From Opeltia flavorubescens (lineage: Eukaryota > Ascomycota > Lecanoromycetes > Teloschistales > Teloschistaceae): a stretch of DNA of 64,000 nt. The position numbers and the translations under genes were made by a program. The stretch covers positions 1,262,022 through 1,326,021 of the forward strand of contig KE546972.1 of the NCBI GenBank assembly GCA_000442125.1, read 5' to 3'. Shown piece by piece: positions 1-11,102 of the stretch (its first letter is position 1; every line of letters starts with the position of its first letter). Below the pieces are notes generated by a model. It made no database searches. It was given only the letters and a program-made list of their open reading frames with translations, and was not told the DNA's origin.

Positions 1-2580
1 TATTTAACTGAAAAATTTTATAATATTTATTATATTAGTATATTTTAAATTAGTTTAAATTCTATATATTTTACTATAATAAAATAGAATTTTATTATAT
101 TATTATACTAATTAAAATCTTTATTAGTAGTATATAAAGCTTTATTAAATTTTTTATCTATTATATATTTAATTCTAGTAAACTCTCTTAATTAATAAAA
201 GCTATTTTTATAATTCTAGTACTATTCTATTTTATTACTTAAAACCTACTCGTTAAAAACTTCTTATTAGAAATAGGCTCGCTAGTTATTTAACTAGCGG
301 CTTCTATATAGATTCCGGTTATTATTATACTATTAATAGCTATAATTTTATTAATTTTTAGTTTAATTTTATTATAGCGGAATAATAGCTTTAAACGGAA
401 ATTATTAATAAATATTTTAGATAATACGCTAATTATTTTATATACCCGGCTCGCTTTTAAATAACGGAGCTTATAGAGCTATAGAAAGATTCCGGTATTA
501 ATATATAATAGAAAATATATTCGGTTAGTTTTTTTATATATAGTTTAAATATATAAATAAATATTTAGGCGTATAAAAAGGATTATTTTATAATAGCTAG
601 TATACTACTACTTCTTTATATTATTTACCTTTTTTTTTCTATAAAAGATTTAGTTTTAATATTTTACAGTTTTTATTACTACTATAAATATCGAACTAGT
701 TATTTTTTTTATTTTAAAAGAACTTATAAAAGGCTTTAATAATAAATATTATAATTTTATTTAAAATTAATATTTATAGCCGAATATTAAAATATTTAAT
801 ATTAATTATTATTTAAATATTTTTAGTAAATTCTATTTTTATATTTTTTACTTAAATAATAATATTATTAAAATATTTTAAAAGATTTTTTTAAGTCTAT
901 ATATTATTAATAGTATAGTATATCTATTTTAACTATATTAATATAATAGACGGTAGCTCGTTGAAATAGATTTTAAAAAATATATACTATAGTTTAATAC
1001 CTTTATTTAATTATAGCGATTTATAAATAGATTTATTAATTATAATAGTAAACTATATAATTATTTTATTTTATAAATAAAAATCCAGATTTTAATATAT
1101 TAATAATATATCTATTATTTTATATTTAATTTTTATACGTTATATAAAAGTATATATATTATAATAGATATTATATAATTTTATAAACTTTATAGACTAT
1201 TTATTACTATTTAATTAGAATAAATTAATATTATAAACCTTTTATTATAATTTAATAATCGCTAGTATAATTATTAAATTTATTAATATAATAATTAAAT
1301 AATTTTGAATATTCTATATAAAAAATTTTAATAGTTAAATTAAACGGGCGTTTATAAATAGCTATTTATTTAAAAGAGCTTACTATTATTATAATAGATT
1401 ATTATTATCTATAAATCCGCCCTATTATTATTATAATAAAATTCCTATTATATTTAATAGCGGTATAATACTATTTTCCGATTTTATTAAATAAAATAGA
1501 CTGGATTTAATACTAGAAGAAATATAATTCTATTATTTAAATATATTAATAAATTCGATAATATTTATAAATTTATTAAACCGTTATAAATTTTTTAATA
1601 AATTTAAAAGATAAAAATATAAATTTAAACTATTCTAGATAAAATTTATTACTAGTTTTTAGATATAAATTTAAAAGCTTTTATTTTTAAAAACTATAAT
1701 AGCGTTATTATAGAAATTATTTATTATTTTAATAAAAATCTGTAGATACTCGCCCTAATTTATAAAATAAATAATAATAGAAGCTATACTAGCTTAAATT
1801 ACCCGATTACTAGAAAATTCCTATATTAAAGAACGGTATAGACCTAGACTTTTTTTATAGATATAGTTAGTATAAATTTTAAAAATTATTATAAAAGCTC
1901 GATTCTATTTTAAAAATCGTTTAATATATTTTTAGAACTTTTTAATATAAAAAATAATTATAATAAAAGCTAGTATAATAATAAAATTAGTTAAATTTTT
2001 TAAATTATTATAAAAGGTACCTAGAATTTTATTAGAAAAGCTAGAAGCTAGAATATATATTAGTTAATTTTTTTAACCGAGTATTAGTATAAAAGCGGTA
2101 GTTTAATAAATAAAAAAGTATTAAATCTATTTAAAAGATTTAATACTATATAATAATTAATAATATATATATATAAAAGTTAATAGTATTATATTTTATA
2201 TAGATTACCTTTAATTACTATTATTTATTATATAGTAAATATAAAATAATAATATTATATTAAAAATATAGAATTATTTATTTATAGAATTTATAATTAA
2301 ATAAATATAGGCGCTAAGAGGCGCTAAATTTAACTAGGTAAACTTACTTTAAAGGCCTCCTTCGAGCTATAATAGCTATTTAGCCCTACCTACTCTATCA
2401 GCCTTCTGCCTATACGGTATAGCCGCAACAAATAATAATTATATTAAAAAATATTTTGATTATTTTTATAAAATAAATCTATAATATTATTTTTCAATTA
2501 AAAATTTACTAAAATTTTTTAGAAAATTAAATATTTTTAATATTTTTTAAGATTTAAAAATCTTGTTTCTTTACAACTGT
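1..2580. repeat. AT-rich, RIP-like degenerated repeat block
   Basis: The block is almost entirely A and T, with runs of TTTATTA/TAATAT-type sequence and very few C or G, and it holds no open frame of useful length. The change to ordinary composition near 2580 is abrupt. In filamentous ascomycetes such blocks are usually repeated elements mutated C-to-T by RIP. I could not recognise any coding domain or clear terminal repeat, so the class of the parent element cannot be named. A small stretch at about 2305-2435 keeps more G and C, including a doubled GGCGCTAA. The RIP origin is inferred from composition alone. Confidence 0.75.
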
Positions 2581-3538
2581 ATCGATTGTGGCTGAGAATC
2601 GCACAGTCAGCCCTACCAGCCAACCTTACCAGCTGCGAGCAGCAAAAGCCAGCCATTGCTGGTTTATAATAATAGTCGCTATCTTCTGGCCAGGGGTTCT
2701 GGACATACGTCAATGGATGGATCAGCAGATGCCTCTTTCTTACCTAATCCGATCTAATCAGCAGCGACTAAAATCTATGGTGCTTGTGCTTGCGGCTGTC
2801 CGAGGCAAAGAGCGGAGGCCTGTGCTTTCCCCTCGCATTTTTAATCCCCACCAAAGTGCCGGACTACTTAACGGTATTTTCCACCGTGCCCACGCCCAAG
2901 CGAACTTTTAGACCATTTTAGACGCGCTCGAGTCAAAGACCGTTGCGCCCACCGCAGTAATCCAGAACTCTATGACCGCTGCCCATTTAGGGAAGTCCCT
3001 CTTCGTCGGTCATGAAGCCTCCGTGTCAAAGCTTTTGTCGTGATCAATCCCAATTCGTCAGGAAGTCCTGCAACGCTCGACACGCCCAACGCTCGTCTGC
3101 TTCGACCGCCAGTGCCCCTCTTCTTTGTTCCCTTCCTGCGAAAACGGTCATCATCCTAGGCCTTGGATAGATGTGTAGGCGATTATCTGACATATACTCG
3201 CTTTTATTGCATGTATAGTGGAGCTATCGGCCCTCAATTTCTGGAGTCGCTCTCACTCCCCAATTCATCTTTCTCTTTTCCACCCTGCCGGAACGGCACG
3301 TCGTTGCCGCTTGGTCAACTCCAACGACTGACTAGTATATGCGCTCTTGCAAAGCTAGAGATGAACCCTGCTGAACCCGTAGCTAGAAGGTGTCCGAGCT
3401 TTATACCATATCAAAGCTTTTTCCCGACAGAAGACTGTAGCTGTTAATCAGTGTGTGAGCATCGCGAGTCATCGACGCCCTGGGCCAACATCTGGTTCAG
3501 CTTTTTGCCTCCGATACATAATTGAGATCACCATCGCC
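2581..3538. other. Spacer and 5' leader of the zinc-finger gene
   Basis: This is ordinary-composition DNA between the AT-rich block and the first gene. It contains short open frames with no recognisable domain and pyrimidine-rich stretches (about 3100-3330) such as often surround fungal transcription starts. I see no gene here. Confidence 0.5.
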
Positions 3539-6500
3539 ATGGGTCCACATAGCGGAATTGGCGGAAGCTCATCGGTCACTGTGAAAAAAGAGACATCCTA
3601 CAAAAGCCCACCGTCGTCGGTATCGGACCTATCGCAGCCTGAATGTGAAATAGTCAGGGGACGAAGGCAAGATCGAGAGAGTACTTCGACAGCAAAAGCA
3701 GAAGACGAGAGTGATGAAACTAGAGATCATGTGGACGGCACTCATGGGAAACAACGCAAACGGAAGCGCAGTCGAAAGGGCCTGGAAAAGAGCTTTCCCT
3801 GTACTTTTGAAGGCTGTGGGAAAAGTTATTCGAGGGCAGAACACCTATATCGACATCAGCTAAATCGTGAGTATTAGATGCCACGGGCTTTAATCTGGAC
3901 TTTCTAATGTGTATCAGACGAGCCGAAGAAAATCTATGAATGTGACTTCCCCGGCTGCGGGAAACGATTCGTCCGACAAGACCTATGTGCTCGCCACAGG
4001 GAGCGTCATACCGCGCGTGGCTCCCATTTGCAAAGGAAAGATCCTTATATGCAGGGAGTTGACGGGCGTCCCACGCTTCCATCGCCAACTGCCGGTCATC
4101 GCGGGCATTTCGACCCATTATTTCGACCCTTGAGTGCGAGTGATGGGACGCCAAGCAGTATTCCGCGGAGCAGCACCACTCCACTTGCGTCTCCACTCGA
4201 CGCTTCGTCGCTCCCCAGTCACTCTCCCCTGCCTGGCAGGATTAACGGGCTCCAGCCGCACCGCAGCAGCCACTCGGGTATCGTTGGAGATCAGACGCCA
4301 CCCTCTCAACAGCACATCATCCCGAGAAGTACTGATTACGGCCGGTCTTCACAGCTTCAGCGTTCGAACAGCGATGATCAGTACTATGCTCATACTGCAT
4401 CGAGATGCTACGAGCCCAAGTCTCCTGTAGATCAAACCAATGTACAAAGATACGATTCGGTTATGAGAAATGGCAACTTGGAGTCCATCACTCCTTCTCA
4501 ACCTCAGCAGTTTTTTTTGTCAAATACCCATCCAAGATCCAGCACTTTGCCAGGGCCTGGTAGCTGGCGATCGTCTCCGATTCCATATGGATCAACTACG
4601 GCCCAGCATTCTTCATTTCCCTCTCAATTTCCTGAAGGTCCTGGCCCTACGGGTTTCCAACGGCAACAGGAATTTCCACCAATGCTTCCTCTCCCCCCTC
4701 CTGTGTATTCTGCAGTATCTCAAAATTCTATTCCAGTAGATCGATCAAGCTACGGTACTGCCAATAACCCAAAGCCCTCTATTGAGACGCACTCGGGCCC
4801 TGACATAATGAACACCAATGGGTTCGATCAGATTCCCCCAGCTCTGCAATCTACTCCGTACTCTACGCAAGGTTTCGAGACCGAAGCACATGATCGATCT
4901 CCGTATACTCTTCCAGAGGAGTTCACGACTTGGCTATTCAACGATCCGCAGCTGAGCTTTTTTCCTCCAGACGGACAGCGACAAGGTTCAATGTCCCTCG
5001 GCGCTACCGCGTTCATGGACGAGTCTGTCAACGCATCGCGCACCACTCAAGGTNCCTACGATGATATCATGAATGATCAATTTGATGGCTTAGTTCCGCA
5101 GCATCCTATGTCAGTCACCAGTCTCGTTGATCCGGCCCAAACCGAGGCTATAATCTCCGAAGAGAAATGGAAAGAGTTGTTGGATTTGATCGAAAATCGA
5201 TTCAACGAAACCGATCATGCTGCCCAACAGCAGAAGGACGAACTTCTACAGGGCAATCGCGACGAATCCCAACATGTGTTGAGTCTTCCAATGATGCAGA
5301 CTTATATCAGTTCTTACTGGTATCACTTCCATCCTCAGATGCCTATCCTGCATAAGCCAACATTCTCGGCCAATAAGGCGCAGAATCTCCTCATCGTTGC
5401 CATTATCGCCATTGGGGCATCATGTCTTGATAAGCTACATGGTCACAAAATGACTCAGGCCGGTGCAGATCTGTCGAGTTTTCTGGCTTGGCACCTCAGA
5501 GGGGAGATTTTTAAACATCGAGATTTCATAGCGCCGGCTGAATTGTGGGTTTTACAAGCTCTTGTCCTGCTCGAGATATATGAGAAGATGTATTCCACTC
5601 GACTGTTGCATGAGCGTGCCCATATTCATCACGTCACGACATTGACTTTGATGCGGCGAGGAAGTTCCTTGATAGGTAGATCTGCTCTGGACTCACCTCC
5701 TGCAGGCACCGTTGATAAATCCGATTCGACAAACGGAGCACGTAAGCAGTCTTACAGTCATACGCCTGATCAATGGTGGAACCACTGGATCACAAATGAG
5801 GCAACGCGCCGCGTCGCCTTCGCAGCCTTTATCATCGACTCTATCCACACCACTATGTTTGGCCACTCTGCGACCATGGTGGCACACGAGATGAGGCTGC
5901 AGCTTCCTTGCGATGAATCGCTGTGGTCAGCAACCAGCAGTGCTGAAGTTGGTCGCATCGAGAACATGTTGAAGGAAAGTGGTAGCAAGCCCATTACATT
6001 CTTCGACGGCCTGAAGAATACACTTAATAACAAATTCGTACGGACAAACTCATTTGGTCGTACGGCATTGATGGCTGGACTTCTGAGCGTTAGCTGGCAC
6101 ATGACTCAACGAGACCTTCAAGTTCGGTCACTGGGTGCCTTGAAAGCGCTCGGCGGAAAAGATATATGGCGCGGCACCTTGACCAAGGCCTTCGATTTCT
6201 GGAAAAGTGATTTTGACCAGAGCTACAACAATTCGAACTCAGGGAGTTTGCCTAACGGCTATCAGCCGGTGGGGAAGATTGACGAAGAGAACATTTTCGA
6301 AAGCCGAACTGTCCTTCATCACCTTGCCCACATGGCTACTCATGTAGACATCGTGAGCTGTCAGATCTTCGCTAAAGCTAAACGGCTGCTTGGTCGAACA
6401 ACCCTACCTTCAGACTATACAAATCATTCCAGGCGAATCAGGGAGCAGTGGGCACCCAAACCGAGTGCGCGTGATGCAACCTTTTATGCTCTGAAATTCC

Positions 6501-6916
6501 TGGCCCAAGTGTTGACACCTGACACAGCTGGCCTGAAAAGGAGTGCCAGCGAGGCTGGCATGGGCGGCCCCACAGAATATTCAGCACGAGACGATTTTTT
6601 GATTAACAGGCCTTGGGTTGTATACGTCGCAGCTTTGATTGTTTGGTCGTACGGGTATGCTTTGGATGGACCGGTCAAAAATCCGCCCAATCTTACAAGT
6701 CTTGAGCAACAGACGTACGATATGCGCCTTTTCCTAGAACAAGTCGGGGGAGTAGAGGCGCCTGACGACCTCATTGACACACCTGATCGCAACGCATGTA
6801 TGGGAATGCTCTACATATTACGGGCTATGTTTGATAAATGCCGTTGGGAGCTTTTGCGGGAGGGAGCAAAGCTCCTTACGAATTGCATTGAAATGCTTCA
6901 AGGGCAAGATATCTAG
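3539..6916 (+). CDS. C2H2 zinc-finger / fungal_trans transcription factor
   Basis: A probable nuclear DNA-binding regulator of 1,108 residues. Exons are 3539-3866 and 3918-6916; the intron has GTGAGT, CTAAT and CAG signals and lies between the two zinc fingers. The first finger (about residues 87-111) has C-x4-C..H-x4-H form with core CTFEGCGKSYSRAEHLYRH, and the second (about 117-141) starts CDFPGCGKRFVRQDLCARH. A long Ser/Pro/Gln-rich linker follows, then a region from about residue 560 that matches the fungal-specific transcription factor domain (YWYHFHPQMPILHKPTF). This C2H2 plus fungal_trans architecture is known from ADR1, RSF2/TDA9 and S. pombe Klf1, which act in carbon-source or quiescence control; I cannot choose among them. 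The ATG sits in a good context (CGCCATGG). One N at 5054 leaves one residue unknown. Target genes cannot be read from sequence. Confidence 0.88.
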
Positions 6917-7824
6917 AGTTAATCTGGACTTTTAGCGTAGTATCATAGCGTTTGCCTCTTTCACTTGATACCCTTTACCGTGGATTCTAGCCCACTTGCT
7001 GTAAGGTCACATACTTGAGTACGACGGTCGCTACCAGGAACGGTATACCATAGCAAGTGGAGAATTCATAAGTTTATTAGACAGGGTACCGAGGCTCGGG
7101 GTCACAAGGATCCACGATTAAAATGTCCACACGGGTTATGCTTCTGAACAGTCGCCTGAATGGGAATTGAGAATTGGATGAGCAGAATCACATATTACAG
7201 CTTTTCAAGCATGCACCGAGACCGCAAAGAATCCACAGTGAAGAGACCGAGGATCCGAGATTTCAAAATCTTTGTTGACTACTGACTATTCGACAGCCAT
7301 GGCTTGAAGAATGATGTTATGAAAACCTCGAATTTGTAGCTCTAGGACTGTAAGCCATATCTCCTATCATACCGCCGGGGAAACGAATCTTCTCCTATCC
7401 TCGGAAAATCTACTCATCATCTATGAACCTTTAACAAATAGTGCCGATTCTAAATTCGACCGTAAGAGCTACGGACGGTCACAGACTGCTCCCCGAAGTC
7501 TACATTCCCTGCTCTTGTTTGGAAAAAATCAACATTGCATAGTAACGCTTCCTACATCAGCTGGGACATTTGATGAAAGGATCTTTCCGAATGAGCCGTA
7601 GAGAGAGAGTTGATCATCACCTTATACTGGAAATTTGTAACCCTGCACGCCCTGTTGTGGACATATTATCAATAGACCAAAGATGATTGGAATGTAATGC
7701 TCGGCTAAGAAGATGGCGAACGGTACATAGTTCAGAATATGACGAGCATCTAGCTAATTCTTTAAGGATTGAAATGCATTCGGAAACATTTATCTGAGAG
7801 CCGAACATCAGTCGTTGACATAGT
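6917..7824. other. Convergent 3' spacer
   Basis: About 900 bases lie between the ends of the zinc-finger gene and the SAP30-like gene. I see no coding signal; it is likely 3' UTR and terminator sequence for both. If the alternative 3' splice of the SAP30-like gene is used, 7617-7858 would contribute a different C-terminus. Confidence 0.4.
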
Positions 7825-8365
7825 CTAAAAAGAAATTTGATCACCTTCATTCCTTACAGAATATATGAAATCAGTTATCGATTCCAACTCATTCAGCATT
7901 TGATCGTGGAAATCTTTCTTTACTACCAGCGCTAATTGTTCTGCACTTATCTTCCGTCGCTCAGCATGTCTGGCCATGGTTGGCGAGCGTTTGCCCACAC
8001 CTTGACGGCAAAGAATGCGTTGATTGAAGGCAGATCCGAAAGGAGGGGGGGCTTGAAGGCGGCGCAATTGTCGATAGGTATTCAGCGTTGAGGCTTCCAT
8101 TGTAGCCCAGTCGATCTATCGAAGAAGCGCCGACATTGATCAGCGACGACTAACCGATTAGACACATAAAGGTCGTTACCCAGCTATGACTCTCTTGAGT
8201 TGGAAAGGAGACGTCAGCCTCACCAGAGAAGGCTACGCATTCTTTGCCTCCGCTGGAGTTACCATTGCGGCGCCCTCTATTGAGTGATTGATGCTTCTCC
8301 TTCAAGCCCGGTCCTTCTTGCTTCAGCTCCTCTGCGAGACCTCGAATACGAATTTGGGATGGCAT
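7825..8365 (-). CDS. SAP30-like Sin3-binding subunit of histone deacetylase complex
   Basis: A predicted 158-residue protein (162 if the in-frame ATG at 8377 is used). Exons are 8181/8180-8365 and 7825-8115, joined by a GTAACG..ATAG intron so that the reading runs HSW-IDWATM. The second exon has the features I remember from fungal Sin3-binding domains of SAP30: a start like I-D-W-A-T-M-x6-L-x-x-Y-R, then GVGKRSPTMARHAERRKIS and EQLALVVKKDF, ending in ITDFIYSVRNE. SAP30 bridges Sin3 to Rpd3-type deacetylases in the nucleus and helps repress transcription. A good GTAAGG donor lies just before VRNE, so an alternative last exon (to 7617) is possible; reading through to the stop at 7825 fits the family end better. 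It is divergent from MDJ1, with about 200 bases between the starts. Family assignment is from recollection of the motif. Confidence 0.6.
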
Positions 8366-8567
8366 GCTGACGATCACTTGATGTCATGATCAAGGCTTCA
8401 TCTCGGGACAAAGTTCCAAAACAGTTGCACAATTTAATTCCACATATGTTGATCCCGAATTGGCTAGCGCCCCGGTAACTTTTTTCTCCAAATCTTGGAC
8501 CATATATTAATTGTAGAATCTCATCATCATCAAGCAATGTTCACATAGTATTTCAGGTATTAAAAGC

Positions 8568-10311
8568 ATGGTCTGCGCTGGGCCGAGGGGAGCGATTAAG
8601 ATCGCCACTTGCGTTCCATCATATCTCCCAGTCTCCCCGAGCCACAGGACATGCATTGTCCGGAAAGCCCAGACCAGGACTGCCCGCTCTGGCTGGCAGT
8701 CATTTCGATCATTTCATAGAAGAGAGGTCCGACTTTTGGAGAAGGCAAGCTACGATGTGTCATCTAGAAGAGTAATTTAATGGCTGATTCCCTTGCAACG
8801 AACGTAATTTTTTAACTCATTGTCTCTTAGTGTTTTCATGCATCCAGCGCGCGATACGCAACTAAAAATCCCTACACAGTTCTNGGAATAGGGAAGAATG
8901 CTTCTGCTTCAGAAATTAAGAAGGCGTATTACTCCCTGGCCAAGAAATACCACCCGGACACCAATAAGGACGCCAAAGCCAAGGACCAGTTTTCGGATGC
9001 ACAGTCAGCATATGAGTTACTTTGCGATCCCAAAAAAAAGGAAGCTTGGGATCGGTATGGTGCCGCAGCCTTCGACCAAAGCGCCGGGTTTGACTCAGGT
9101 GGAGGGGGTGCTGGAGGACCATTTGGTGATGCGGCTGGTGCAAGTGGATTCCAAGGTTTTAGCGGAGGCTTTGGCGCCGACATTAATTTTGAAGACCTCT
9201 TTGGTGCATTCACAGGGGGTGGGCGGAGGAGCCGCGGCCCTCGCCAATCTCCTTTTCAGGAGGAAGTGCTCATGGGTCAGAATATCGAAGTACAGACCAA
9301 CATCTCATTCATGGATGCCGCGAAAGGAATCAGCAAGGACATATCGATCAATCCACTGGTACAATGCAAGACGTGTGCCGGCCGAGGTATGAAGAAAGGG
9401 CATTCTAAGAGCACCTGTCAGAAATGTGGAGGGACCGGAACTCGGGTTCATTTTGTCCAAGCTGGATTCCAGATGGCGAGCACATGCGAAACGTGTGGAG
9501 GCCAAGGCATGGCCATTCCTCGCGGTGGAGAATGTGCTTCATGCAGTGGTAATGGAGTTGTTCGGGAACGGAAGACGGTTAATGTTGACGTTCCCGCTGG
9601 GATTGAAGATGGCATGCGGCTTAGGGTATCTGGAGAGGGTGACGCAGCCCCAACTGGTACGACAGCGAATCCCAATGTCCGTTCTACTCATGGCGACCTC
9701 TACGTTTTTATCCGCGTAGTTCCAGACTCTAAGTTTGGACGCTCAGGGGCGGATGTCCTATACACCGCCTCTATCCCACTCACCACTGCCGTTCTGGGTG
9801 GTGAAGTGACAATCCCAACGCTCAACTCTGATGTGAAGCTTAAGGTGGCCACCGGTACCGGCACTGGAGACAAAGTGACTTTGGGGGGAATGGGGATGCC
9901 AAAGCTAGGAGGCCGACGCAGTACAGCCGGCGATCTGCGGGTAGAATTCAAAGTCATGATGCCAAAATACTTGAATGCGAATCAACGGACGATACTGGAA
10001 ATGCTTGCAGATGAGCTTGGAGACAAAAGCGCCAAGCGGGTCATGAATGTTGGCTCAGCGAGGTAGGTTCTGAAAACAGGATGAGTATGCAGATGCTGAC
10101 CTTGACAAGTACATCTTCGAATGCCGGCGATTCATCCAAAATGGAGCAACCAGCAGCCAAGGCCCACGAGAACGAAGGTTTCTTGAAATCGGCGTGGCAT
10201 AAATTGACCCATCAACACGAGAACACCTCGGCAAAGCAAGCCCCATCATCTTCTGGTACCGACAGCAGGGTTGCGGAAGAGGAACCGAAGAAAGCGGCAG
10301 GGTCTCGCTAA
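8568..10311 (+). CDS. MDJ1: Mitochondrial DnaJ chaperone MDJ1
   Basis: A type I J-protein of 545 residues. Exons are 8568-8771, 8831-10062 and 10110-10311. The first exon is basic and Ser/Arg-rich, as expected for a mitochondrial presequence. The J domain starts at NPYTVLGIGK and carries HPD in [10 protein letters not shown]; a Gly/Phe-rich segment follows ([27 protein letters not shown]), then four zinc-binding repeats [24 protein letters not shown] and CASCSGNG, and the C-terminal substrate-binding domain. The last exon adds a charged, low-complexity tail typical of fungal MDJ1. The protein stimulates the ATPase of mitochondrial Hsp70 in the matrix; that Hsp70 gene lies at 57711-59945 in this window. 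The N at 8884 is a third codon position of Leu and has no effect. The exon 1 boundary rests on a GTAATT donor and is the least certain part. Confidence 0.93.
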
Positions 10312-11102
10312 AGTTGCAGCCCAATATTGTTCATACCTTCTGTCCATTGTTTATTGTAAGATACATCACCTGTTTTCTGCGCATTAGCGGGTACAGGAGT
10401 TATTTTGAGGGTTTCGCTGAAGTGCAATATCGGTGTTGTGAGGCGGTCAAAGGAAGAGCATTTGTTACGGAGAATTAAATTCAAGTTGCCTCTTTAGTAA
10501 AAATACCACTCCAGTCCGCATTTGTAATTTTTGCGATAGTCTTGATAATTATCAAGCGGCAAAAGGAAACTTCGTTCTGTTGACAGAAATTCGTCACATT
10601 GCGTAATGCATTGATTGGGTGGCTCGACTCTGCATAGCAAGCCACATCAACTTTTGGGTGGTTGAGATACCTCGACCTCGGCGCTTGGAATCGATCATTG
10701 TGCACTACAGGCATTATCAAATCCATTCTCGCTGAGAAACTTCGAAAACTTCGTTACCCAGCAGACGCCGTACTCCATTAGCTATCGTACCAGCACGACG
10801 TCCTTTTTGAAGCTGCACCAAAAGAGGCAAGCGGTGGCAGGTCAAAAGACGAGTACCTGCCTAGATACCGTATCATGGTAAACGGCGACAGCGCCAGCGC
10901 TCAGCTACTGCACTGCAAGGACAACGAAAAGTCCATCCCATTATTACTCATTTAGAGTCGGCGATCCACCAGCTCTCTGGAAGTCGACTGACCAGAGACT
11001 ATGAGGTCATAAAGGCTATCGCAAGAGACTAGGAATATCTGACGGTCCGGCCAGAAGTTTACGACACGACAGTAAGGCGACAGCTCTTGGCCCGTCGCCA
11101 AT
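10312..11102. other. Spacer MDJ1 to BRO1
   Basis: Nearly 800 bases hold the 3' end of MDJ1 and the promoter and leader of BRO1. I see short frames only and no recognisable gene or RNA. Confidence 0.4.

Noticed and set aside
2588-2911. 107-codon open frame next to the AT-rich block
   Set aside because: It starts with GTG, has no recognisable domain and sits in a spacer; it looks like a chance frame.
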